DNA of 64,000 bases from Eubacteriales bacterium (GTDB lineage Bacteria > Bacillota > Clostridia > Oscillospirales > Butyricicoccaceae). This document shows positions 51,465 through 59,166 of the stretch, one piece after another (the first letter of the stretch is position 1; every line of letters begins with the position of its first letter). The position numbers and the translations under genes are program-made. The notes under the pieces were generated by a model, which was not told the DNA's origin, did not search any database, and saw only the letters and a program-made list of their open reading frames with translations. The stretch spans positions 86,776 to 150,775 of the forward strand of contig JAUNGZ010000002.1 in NCBI GenBank assembly GCA_030524205.1, read 5' to 3'.

Positions 51465-53940
51465 AACGACGGATAGCCGCTATATCAAAATACTGGAGAT
51501 TGAGCCCATCAACTTTTTGCTCCGGTCGGAAGAAGAGCAGTGGGGCATCATCTCCACCTTTGCCAGTTGGCTGAAGATCTCGCCTATGCGTCTGCAGTTT
51601 AAGTCCGTCACCCGTAAGGCCGATTCCGATCAATATGTAGCGGGACTGGAGGCGGACATAGAAAAGGACGATGTGCCCGCCTGCCGGGAGTTGGGCCACG
51701 GCACCATCCGTTTCATCCGCGAGGAGGGCAGCCGTGAGGCTCTGTCACGCCGATTTCTTCTTATCTTTCAATATGAGGCGCTCCGTCGCCGGTCGGATAG
51801 CGATTACGGCGAAGTATACGCTGCGCTTCAGACAGCGGCGCAGAACGCCCGCACCTACTTTGCCCAGTGCGGCAACAACATCGTACAGCCCAAGGATGAG
51901 GATGCCTTTGTGGCGGAGATCCTATATACCTACTTTAATCGCCGGTCCTGTGTGGACGACCCGTTCCACAGCAGACTCAACCGGGTGGTGGTGGATGCTA
52001 TGACAGCCAAGAACAAGGTTGTGGGCATCGATCCTGTACCAAAGATTCGTGCGGTCAACTTTATCGCCCCGCGCGGCCTTGACCTGACTCATGCCGGCTA
52101 CATCGTTATGGACGGGACCTACTATACCTACCTCTACATCCGAAAAAACGGTTTCCCCCAACAGGTGCGAGGCGGCTGGATGTCCTCTCTGATCAACGCC
52201 GGTGAGGGCGTGGATGTGGATCTGCATCTGCGCCGTGAAATACGGGGCAAGACCATTGACCGGGTAGCACAGCGCATCCGGCTCAACCGCACCAAGCTGA
52301 GAGAATTGCAAGATACCTCCACCGACTACGAAGAACTGGCCGGTTCTATCCAAGCCGGATATTACATCAAGCAAGGGCTGTCCAGCCGTAATGAAGATCT
52401 GTTCTACATGTCGGTGCTGATTACGATTTCTGCCCATACATATGAAGAGCTGCAATGGCGCAAGCAGCAGATGAGCGACCTGATGAAGTCCATGGACATC
52501 CAGGTGGGCGACTGCCTCTTCCAACAGGAAGCGGCCCTGCGCTCCACCATGCCGTTTCTGTATATTGACCCCAGTCTTGAGCGCAAGGCTAAACGAAATG
52601 TACTCACATCCGGCGCAGCTTCCACCTATATGTTCACCAGCTTCGAATTATCGGATGACAATGGCATCCTGCTGGGGTTGAATCGGCATAACAACTCCCT
52701 GTGTATCGTCGATCCCTTTAACAGCAAGGTCAACAAGAACGCCAACTTTACCATCTGCGGCACCTCCGGTGCTGGTAAGACCTTTACTATGCAGGTCATG
52801 GCACTGCGGATGCGGATGCGCGGCATCCAGTGCTACATTTTGGCTCCTTTGAAAGGCCATGAGTTTAAACGGGCCTGTCACAAGATCGGCGGGACCTATA
52901 TCAAACTGGCGCCCGGTTCCAGCGCCTGTATCAATGTTATGGAGATACGGCCCACGCTTACCCCGGAGATGGAATTGATTGACGAGCTGGACTATACCGA
53001 TGTGGACTCCATGCTGGCTAAAAAGATTCAACAGCTTATGATTTTCTTCTCCCTCTTGATTCCCGACATGAGCAATGAGGAGGAGCAGATGTTGGACGAG
53101 GCGTTGGTCAAAACCTATGCCAAGTTTGGGATCACCCACGATAACAGCTCGATCTATTCCGACACGGAGAAGGGTACGGTCAAGACCATGCCGATCCTGG
53201 GTGACCTCTATGAGAATCTGATCGAAAATCCGCTGACCAGCCGGCTGTCCACCATCGTAAGCCGGTTTGTCACGGGCAGCGCCCAGAGCTTCAATCGTCA
53301 GACCAATGTGAACCTCGACAACAAATACATCGTCTTGGATATCTCTGAATTAAAAGGCAAGCTGTTGCCAGTGGGGATGATGATTGCCCTGGACTATGTT
53401 TGGGACCAGGTAAAAGCAGATCGCACCAAGCGAAAGATGGTGTTTATCGACGAAATTTGGAAACTCATCGGTGGATCTGCCAACAAGCAGGCGGCGGAAT
53501 TCTGTCTGGAGATATTCAAAATCATACGCGGCTACGGCGGCGGGGCGCTGGCAGCGACGCAAGACCTTTCCGACTTCTTCGGTTTGGAGGACGGGCGCTA
53601 TGGCAGAGCCATCCTCAACAATTCCAAAACCAAGATCATTCTCAATCTGGAGCCGGACGAGGCCGAATATGTCAAGGATGTGCTCAAGCTCACCCGCACA
53701 GAGATTCGCAGTATCACACAGTTTGAACGCGGAGAGGCCCTGATCACCAGCAACAGTAATAAAGTACCAGTTATCATTAAAGCATCCCGCGAGGAACAGC
53801 AGATGATCACCACCGACCGGGCCGAATTGGAAGCCATGCTCAACGAATTGAAAGCGGTAGCCGATGCCGCGGATACGGCAGTAGTGCCGGAACAGGAGGT
53901 GTGTGGTTCAGATGAAGCCAATTCAGCTCTACCCACATAA
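51334..53940 (+). CDS. virB4: VirB4-like conjugation ATPase
   Basis: 868 residues. The N-terminal VirB4 domain is followed by the motor domain with Walker A FTICGTSGAGKTFTMQ (about residue 478), Walker B KMVFIDEIWKLIG (about 705) and a RAATQDLSD-like sensor (ALAATQDLSDFFG). VirB4 powers assembly of and substrate movement through type IV secretion channels and contacts PrgI and VirB6. Ribosome site AGGAGGATAGG. It overlaps prgI by 131 bases and the downstream helicase gene by about 30, showing a tightly packed operon. It is the most certain marker that the element encodes conjugation. Confidence 0.95.
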   Translation: MAQQTNTRELRPRNGRGKRRKKAAQPEFVQDYIPIKEIRNGIVETTDSRYIKILEIEPINFLLRSEEEQWGIISTFASWLKISPMRLQFKSVTRKADSDQYVAGLEADIEKDDVPACRELGHGTIRFIREEGSREALSRRFLLIFQYEALRRRSDSDYGEVYAALQTAAQNARTYFAQCGNNIVQPKDEDAFVAEILYTYFNRRSCVDDPFHSRLNRVVVDAMTAKNKVVGIDPVPKIRAVNFIAPRGLDLTHAGYIVMDGTYYTYLYIRKNGFPQQVRGGWMSSLINAGEGVDVDLHLRREIRGKTIDRVAQRIRLNRTKLRELQDTSTDYEELAGSIQAGYYIKQGLSSRNEDLFYMSVLITISAHTYEELQWRKQQMSDLMKSMDIQVGDCLFQQEAALRSTMPFLYIDPSLERKAKRNVLTSGAASTYMFTSFELSDDNGILLGLNRHNNSLCIVDPFNSKVNKNANFTICGTSGAGKTFTMQVMALRMRMRGIQCYILAPLKGHEFKRACHKIGGTYIKLAPGSSACINVMEIRPTLTPEMELIDELDYTDVDSMLAKKIQQLMIFFSLLIPDMSNEEEQMLDEALVKTYAKFGITHDNSSIYSDTEKGTVKTMPILGDLYENLIENPLTSRLSTIVSRFVTGSAQSFNRQTNVNLDNKYIVLDISELKGKLLPVGMMIALDYVWDQVKADRTKRKMVFIDEIWKLIGGSANKQAAEFCLEIFKIIRGYGGGALAATQDLSDFFGLEDGRYGRAILNNSKTKIILNLEPDEAEYVKDVLKLTRTEIRSITQFERGEALITSNSNKVPVIIKASREEQQMITTDRAELEAMLNELKAVADAADTAVVPEQEVCGSDEANSALPT

Positions 53941-56086
53941 TCAAAGCGCATATGAAAATCTAATCTCCATGTTGGAACGCGAAAACCGCGGCGCTGTCAT
54001 CCAGCCCACAGGTACAGGGAAGAGTTTTATTGCCCTAAAATTGATACAAGAGAATCCAAAATCCACATTCCTCTACCTCGCACCATCTGTTTATATTTTC
54101 CAACAACTCCGTCATCATGCGGACGACCCTCTGGATGGTACATATATGCTGACTTATCAACGGCTGTGCCGTATGGGTGCGGACGAAATTATGGAGCTAA
54201 AAGCTGATTATATCATTCTCGATGAATTTCACCGCTGCGGTGCCGATGAATGGGGTGACGCTGTCCGTATCCTGCTATCCAATAGCGAACAAGCGGTACT
54301 TGTGGGCTTTACCGCAACGCCCATCCGTTATCTGGATCAGGCCGGTGTACGGGACATGGCGGAAGAACTTTTTGGCGCGTGTATCGCCAATTATTACTCA
54401 CTTCGCCAAGCAATAGCAGACGGGGTTTTGCCTGCCCCGCAATATGTTCTCTGTGACATCCTGATGAGTACGAAGTTGGAAGTGCGAACGGCTATGTACC
54501 ATCAGCATATCAACAACGGGCAAGTTTATGAGGCTGAGCGATTGCTGGAAGATATGCGACGAAATTTAGCTCAGGCTATTGGGGTGGAGGCTATTTTCGC
54601 ACAATACCTCCCAAGCGCACATGCAAAGCTGATTGTATTCTGCCGAAATCTTGACCACATCAGCCAAGCGCAGGCTGACTTGCTCCACTGGCTCCGGGCG
54701 TTTGGGCCGGCCCGATGTTACAGTTGCCGCTCGGATGATATTGAAGCTAACACAGAGCTGCTTGCCTTTATTCATGATACCAAGGAGGATGCGATCCGGC
54801 TGTTATTCTGTGTGGATATGCTCAATGAGGGACTTCATATCCGTGATGTGGATGGTGTGGTTATGCTACGGCCAACTGTGAGTCCCACCGTTTATCTCCA
54901 GCAAATAGGGCGCTGTCTCTCCTCCAGCCCTAACAGCAACACCCATCCAGTCATATTCGATCTGGTCAACAATCATCGTTCTGCTAAAGTCGAGGGCAGT
55001 GATGATATCCTTTTCCATGCAAATATGGGCTCTATCTCAAAGCGCGTCCGAAAAATGCGTGATTCCCGGCCGTTTGTGTTGGATAGCCGGTTAGAAGAGT
55101 TTGATATGCTGTTGGGAAAGTTTGACCATATGTTTGAACGCAATGGACGATGGACTTATCTTTTCAGCACTCTTCAGGACTATGTACAGCAATATGGGGT
55201 ATATCCGAAGCACAGGGAGTATTATCGCGGCATTGCAATAGGTGGTTGGCTCACGCATCAAATCAGGTTCCTCGAATCAGGGATATTGCCCGTAGAGAGA
55301 GCGTCCGCACTTGCGCAGCTTCCTGGCTGGGAAGACTATTTGGTAGTGCGCCCGACTAATCGGGGCACCCAAATAAGAGAACGGCGGCGTTGGTTTGCAT
55401 CACTGGCGCGTTTGAAAAATTATCTTCAGGAGCATGATGGGCAATATCCCGATGCCAATGCAGGCAAAGACCTTGTGATCTATTATTGGTGCCACTACTA
55501 TGGTCGGCGCTACCAAAGAAATGCTATTCCACAGGAAATGAAAGCTGCACTTGATGAATTGCCGGGTTGGGCTGACTATATAGAGAAAAAGCGGCGAATT
55601 CAGCGTCATACGCTTCGAGGCCACACCCCGCCACAATCACTTCTTGCTGTTGCTGAAATGCTCACAAAATATACCGCGGAGCACAATGGGCAGAACCCGC
55701 CGCAAAACACGGTCATCGACGGCGTTCGCCTCGGCAAACGAATCGACCGGTATAGGCAGGCAAAAAAGAAAGGAAAACTTCCGCTGGAATCGCAACAGAT
55801 TTTAGAGGCGGCAGGAATCATATGGGTCCTGAGACAGAAAGCAAAACCCAGATCCTTTGACTGTTATTATGAAGAACTGTGCCGTTATAAAGCGAGGGAG
55901 GGGCATCTTCTGGTACCACAGTCCTATATCAATCCAGAAACACAGTGTAAATTAGGCCTATTCGTTCATCGAATGCGCTTAGCCAGAAAAGGGAAACACG
56001 GCTATTACATCACGCCGGAGCAAATTCAAAAGCTTGATGCTTTAGGGATGGTCTGGAATGTCGTCACCCGCCGCAAAACCGAATAA
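53912..56086 (+). CDS. DEAD/DEAH-box helicase with four helicase-associated (HA) repeats
   Basis: About 724 residues. The superfamily 2 helicase core shows VIQPTGTGKSFIALKL (Walker A), IILDEFHRCGADEW (DEFH), VGFTATPIR and a second RecA lobe with MLNEGLHI and YLQQIGRCLSS. The C-terminal half contains four HA repeats, each about 65 residues with a Leu-rich start and GW or GMVW end (starting near residues 410, 490, 570 and 650). HA repeats occur mainly in helicases of mobile elements and are thought to bind DNA. The start is uncertain: GTG 53903 is 3 bases from AGGAGG and ATG 53912 is 12 bases away. It overlaps the end of virB4 and could act in DNA processing or as a defence protein. Confidence 0.85.
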   Translation: MKPIQLYPHNQSAYENLISMLERENRGAVIQPTGTGKSFIALKLIQENPKSTFLYLAPSVYIFQQLRHHADDPLDGTYMLTYQRLCRMGADEIMELKADYIILDEFHRCGADEWGDAVRILLSNSEQAVLVGFTATPIRYLDQAGVRDMAEELFGACIANYYSLRQAIADGVLPAPQYVLCDILMSTKLEVRTAMYHQHINNGQVYEAERLLEDMRRNLAQAIGVEAIFAQYLPSAHAKLIVFCRNLDHISQAQADLLHWLRAFGPARCYSCRSDDIEANTELLAFIHDTKEDAIRLLFCVDMLNEGLHIRDVDGVVMLRPTVSPTVYLQQIGRCLSSSPNSNTHPVIFDLVNNHRSAKVEGSDDILFHANMGSISKRVRKMRDSRPFVLDSRLEEFDMLLGKFDHMFERNGRWTYLFSTLQDYVQQYGVYPKHREYYRGIAIGGWLTHQIRFLESGILPVERASALAQLPGWEDYLVVRPTNRGTQIRERRRWFASLARLKNYLQEHDGQYPDANAGKDLVIYYWCHYYGRRYQRNAIPQEMKAALDELPGWADYIEKKRRIQRHTLRGHTPPQSLLAVAEMLTKYTAEHNGQNPPQNTVIDGVRLGKRIDRYRQAKKKGKLPLESQQILEAAGIIWVLRQKAKPRSFDCYYEELCRYKAREGHLLVPQSYINPETQCKLGLFVHRMRLARKGKHGYYITPEQIQKLDALGMVWNVVTRRKTE

Positions 56087-56099
56087 GGAGAAATAGACT

Positions 56100-56753
56100 A
56101 TGAACTTCCCATTACCTCTTCATCCTGATGAATTGGCGCATTGCCGCCGTACCGCTGCACTCTCCAAGCTGTTGGCCGAGTTTGCTGGCTACTCTGAAGA
56201 AGCCGTCAGGACAATCACCCAGTCTGCACTCGTCCATGATATCGGGAAAGCAGCCATCCCGGAAGCCATCCTCCATAAGCCTGGTCCTCTGTCCAGCAGT
56301 GATTATGCAATCATCAGAACCCACACCACAATCGGGGCTCAGACGCTGGTCCATACACGCGCCACTATGAACACCGCCGCCATCGTTGCCTTACAGCATC
56401 ATGAGCGGCTGGATGGCAGCGGATACTTTGGTCTGCGCGGTGCCGAGATCCATCCCCACGCCAGGCTGGTCGCCGTAGCGGATGTGTTTGATGCGCTGGT
56501 TACTTCGCGTCCATATAAAAAACCCTGGCCCCTTTCCCATGTATGCACCTATCTGAAAGAGCGTTCGGGAAAACAATTCGACGCCGAGATCGTAGCTCTG
56601 CTTTTGAACAATATAGACCGGGCCATGGTGTTCTATTCCAACGAGAAAGCGTATATTGGCCCAAATACGCATTTTTCCCGTTTATACGCACAGCGAGAGA
56701 GGGGGAAACAGGAATGCTGCTACAAGAAGAACAGTATATCGTCCATTGGTTGA
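56100..56753 (+). CDS. HD-GYP-like phosphodiesterase domain protein
   Basis: 217 residues, almost only the domain. The HD pair in ALVHDIGKAAIPEAILHKPG, a downstream THTTIGAQTL and HHERLDGSGYFG match HD-GYP metal-dependent phosphodiesterases that degrade cyclic di-GMP or related cyclic dinucleotides. The GYP signature reads GYF, so substrate range may differ. There is no receiver or sensor domain. Its 3' end overlaps the next gene by 40 bases. Carriage within a conjugative cluster suggests control of surface or adhesion behaviour, or degradation of a defence second messenger; both are inference. AAGGAG lies 10 bases upstream. Confidence 0.82.
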   Translation: MNFPLPLHPDELAHCRRTAALSKLLAEFAGYSEEAVRTITQSALVHDIGKAAIPEAILHKPGPLSSSDYAIIRTHTTIGAQTLVHTRATMNTAAIVALQHHERLDGSGYFGLRGAEIHPHARLVAVADVFDALVTSRPYKKPWPLSHVCTYLKERSGKQFDAEIVALLLNNIDRAMVFYSNEKAYIGPNTHFSRLYAQRERGKQECCYKKNSISSIG

Positions 56754-57256
56754 CAGAGTATGGGCCGCTGCCGAAAGCGCAAATTGTCCGAATGTTGAAG
56801 GACAAGCCGCCCAAGACGGTGGAAAAGATTATTCGTGCGCTCAAGCACGAGGTCATGCTCCACGATATTTCCGGCGGGTACTATCTGGGGGTGGACCCCA
56901 TGTGCCAGCCGGATCAGCGGATCATTCTCGCAGTCTGGGTACTGCTTCAATTTATCGACAAGGTAGACCCTATGGCCCATTATCCGGCTACCTACCCCTC
57001 GCAGATATTTTTCCTCAAAGAGGACATGGGGTATGAGATCGTGGTGCTCTATGATGGGGAGCAGCACTTGGCCCGGCTGCTCCAACCCCAGGAAGATCTG
57101 CGGTACATCTTTGTCCTGCCCCACATTCAGATGGCCCAGGAACTGGTGCTGCCGTCAGTTCCCTGCCTGTTTGCGACAGTAGACTACAACGGCCAGGAGG
57201 TACCGGATGTGCGATTTTTCACAGAAAGTGAGGGTGGGCAGAATGCCGCAGTCTGA
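56714..57256 (+). CDS. Winged-helix protein of conjugative elements (DUF5697-like)
   Basis: 180 residues. The N-terminal half, MLLQEEQYIVHWLTEYGPL to LHDISGGYYLGVDP, is a compact winged helix-turn-helix, followed by a region rich in aromatic residues (IFFLKEDMGYEIVVLYDGEQ). It resembles proteins annotated DUF5697 in clostridial conjugative elements, remembered rather than searched. It is likely a DNA-binding regulator or replication accessory. ATG 56714 lies behind GAGAGGGGGAAACAGGA and within the HD-GYP gene end. Upstream codons to 56543 are HD-GYP sequence in another frame. Overlaps the next gene by 14 bases. Confidence 0.65.
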   Translation: MLLQEEQYIVHWLTEYGPLPKAQIVRMLKDKPPKTVEKIIRALKHEVMLHDISGGYYLGVDPMCQPDQRIILAVWVLLQFIDKVDPMAHYPATYPSQIFFLKEDMGYEIVVLYDGEQHLARLLQPQEDLRYIFVLPHIQMAQELVLPSVPCLFATVDYNGQEVPDVRFFTESEGGQNAAV

Positions 57257-57932
57257 TTTTTCCCGCGCCCTGGCCAGTTCCAAGCGAAGGTTGGAGCGAG
57301 CGAAGGAGGAGCTGGAGCGCACTGGCCGCTTGCTGGAGAAAAACGATATGGCCGGTGCTTTTGGCTCGGCCTTTGCCTTTTCTGCCGAAGTGGAGAAGCT
57401 GGCGCTGCTGGCACGAGTGCTTCCAGCCTATACGGGACATCCCAAGGCGACGGAGCTGACTGAGCAGATGCTGCTGGATACCATTCCCATAGAGATGGGC
57501 TATGCAGAACGAGGTTGGTTTCTCCTGCGGCTTCCGGCCCTGCTCCCCAAGAAAGAAGCTGGCTCACCTGTCTATATCCAGCAGTATCTCTACCCGGCCC
57601 TGCGGCGCTATTTTAGCGGAAAGCCGCCTGCTTTGTACCAAAGCTGCGTCTTGGCCTACCGGCATATCTACAACAGAGAGCGGCCGGAGCGTGCCTATCG
57701 AGACCATGACAATATCGAACTGAACATGGTCACCGATATCGTTACATTGTACCTACTCCCGGATGACGCCCCTAAGCGTTGCTCCCACTACTATTGCAGC
57801 ACTGCCGGTACAGAAGACAGCACTGAAGTCTATGTGATTCCCACCAGCCGTTTCCCCATCTGGTTGGCGGCAGCACAAAGTGATGATTTGGAGGAGAACA
57901 CACTGTATGAAACGAGCAAAATTTGGAGCTAA
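57243..57932 (+). CDS. DUF6100-like element protein
   Basis: 229 residues, starting MPQSDFSRALASSKRRLERA. The first 50 residues form a charged helix or coiled coil (KRRLERAKEELERTGRLLEK); the rest is mixed, with no signal, membrane span or catalytic motif. It resembles DUF6100 proteins found beside DUF5697-like genes in Firmicutes conjugative elements (from memory). Function unknown. GAGGGTGGG precedes ATG 57243, which overlaps the previous gene by 14 bases. The order winged-helix protein, this protein, small basic protein and a relaxation-like protein looks like one functional block. Confidence 0.62.
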   Translation: MPQSDFSRALASSKRRLERAKEELERTGRLLEKNDMAGAFGSAFAFSAEVEKLALLARVLPAYTGHPKATELTEQMLLDTIPIEMGYAERGWFLLRLPALLPKKEAGSPVYIQQYLYPALRRYFSGKPPALYQSCVLAYRHIYNRERPERAYRDHDNIELNMVTDIVTLYLLPDDAPKRCSHYYCSTAGTEDSTEVYVIPTSRFPIWLAAAQSDDLEENTLYETSKIWS

Positions 57933-58101
57933 AAAAGTACGGAATTTTAAGGGGGTTTCGAGCCCGCATTTCCACGTAAATCCCAAACGACGGAAAATCC
58001 CTGAAAAATCAGGCGTTCCCCGCCCTGACCGGGAGCCTGTTTGCGGCAAAGAGAGGAGCTGCCATGCCTTAAAATCAGACGAGGCCGGGCAGTCCGAATG
58101 A
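57907..58101 (+). CDS. 64-residue basic protein coupled to the next gene
   Basis: A short gene, MKRAKFGAKKVRNFKGVSS onward, rich in Lys/Arg (KRRKIPEKSG, RPDREP) with two Cys. GGAGG lies at about 57892, 12 or so bases before ATG 57907. Its stop overlaps the start of the following gene as ATGA (58098-58101), a classic translational-coupling arrangement, which is the main support. It fills what would otherwise be a 165-base gap in a tightly packed operon. No family recognised; a small nucleic-acid-binding protein is possible. Confidence 0.5.
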   Translation: MKRAKFGAKKVRNFKGVSSPHFHVNPKRRKIPEKSGVPRPDREPVCGKERSCHALKSDEAGQSE

Positions 58102-59159
58102 TTACGCTGCGTCCGGGCAGCCACACATACCGGCTACTGCTTCTGCTGGCCATTGCCGGAGAATATCCCATGCAGTCCCTGCACCTTCTGGGCAGTCCCC
58201 GCACACTGGATGATCTGGTGCGGAAACTGGAATCAACGCAACAATTTCGCTCCCCCGCCGGGGCAGACCTCGGCTCATGTAAAATGCTCACAATCAGTGG
58301 TCGAGGTGGCAGGCGGACGATCCGCCTGTTCAAAAGCGCCTTGCCCCTCCTGCAGTCCCTCCACCCGGCAGCCCTCGCACACTATATGGCCATCACTGGC
58401 GGACACCGATTTTCTGGAAGTGCAGGTCATGTAGAGCGAAACCACCGGGTTGCCGAATCCGTGGCGGTGTGCCTTGCGGCGGGGATCGAGGTGCGTCCAT
58501 TCTTGTTGCCATCGCTCCAGAAGCAGGAGATCTGCCGAATTATACCGGACAGCGCCAGCTTTTACACTGCAAAATCGGTCAAGCGGCTGGACCATACCGA
58601 GATGAACAAAACTATTTTTACCAGACTGACTGGGGCGCTGTTTAGTCCCGGTTATTGCTATGCCGTCTACAACACACGAGGTGCTGTCATGAAATGGAGC
58701 GGCATGGGCGAGTTCAAGACCGCCCGCCATTTGGAAGAGCTGGCACGCATGAATGCCGGCCCCACCCCGGCAGGCCATGCGCTCCTGCTTGGGGAGCGCA
58801 TGGATTTGGCATTACAGACCCTGCTGGAATCAGATAAGACCAAGCGCATGGAACTACGCTTTGACCGCATCTATCCTCATGTGCATTTTATCCCAATGAC
58901 GGAATATGGTATCCGCCTGCTGCGGATATTGACGCTCCCAGACTGGAATGAACGAATTCTGTCTACGGTATTTCCCGCACAGCTGCGGGCAAAGTCGCCG
59001 GGCGTAATGGAATACGACGCCCAAGACGGGAATATGTTCATCCTCTCCCACCTAGACGGAGATATCGCCAGACTGGTACGGGTACGCCAAGCGTTGGATC
59101 ACTGTAACATCCCGTATGGGAAGCGCCAAATAGGAAAACGAACTGCCGGTATGGGATAG
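58098..59159 (+). CDS. Replication-relaxation-like protein of conjugative element
   Basis: 353 residues. The N-terminal winged helix (HTYRLLLLLAIAGEYPMQSL, LGSPRTLDDLVRKLES) is followed by TISGRGGRRTIRLFKSAL and LHPAALAHYMAITGGHRFSG, then a domain with HVERNHRVAESVAVCLAAG. This order resembles Replic_Relax proteins, which help process origins in Firmicutes plasmids and conjugative elements; the match is moderate. Translation is probably coupled to the 64-residue protein through ATGA. It ends 7 bases from the stop of the convergent serine recombinase, with no terminator between. No relaxase with HUH motifs is visible near it. Confidence 0.55.
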   Translation: MITLRPGSHTYRLLLLLAIAGEYPMQSLHLLGSPRTLDDLVRKLESTQQFRSPAGADLGSCKMLTISGRGGRRTIRLFKSALPLLQSLHPAALAHYMAITGGHRFSGSAGHVERNHRVAESVAVCLAAGIEVRPFLLPSLQKQEICRIIPDSASFYTAKSVKRLDHTEMNKTIFTRLTGALFSPGYCYAVYNTRGAVMKWSGMGEFKTARHLEELARMNAGPTPAGHALLLGERMDLALQTLLESDKTKRMELRFDRIYPHVHFIPMTEYGIRLLRILTLPDWNERILSTVFPAQLRAKSPGVMEYDAQDGNMFILSHLDGDIARLVRVRQALDHCNIPYGKRQIGKRTAGMG

Positions 59160-59166
59160 AAGTCAC

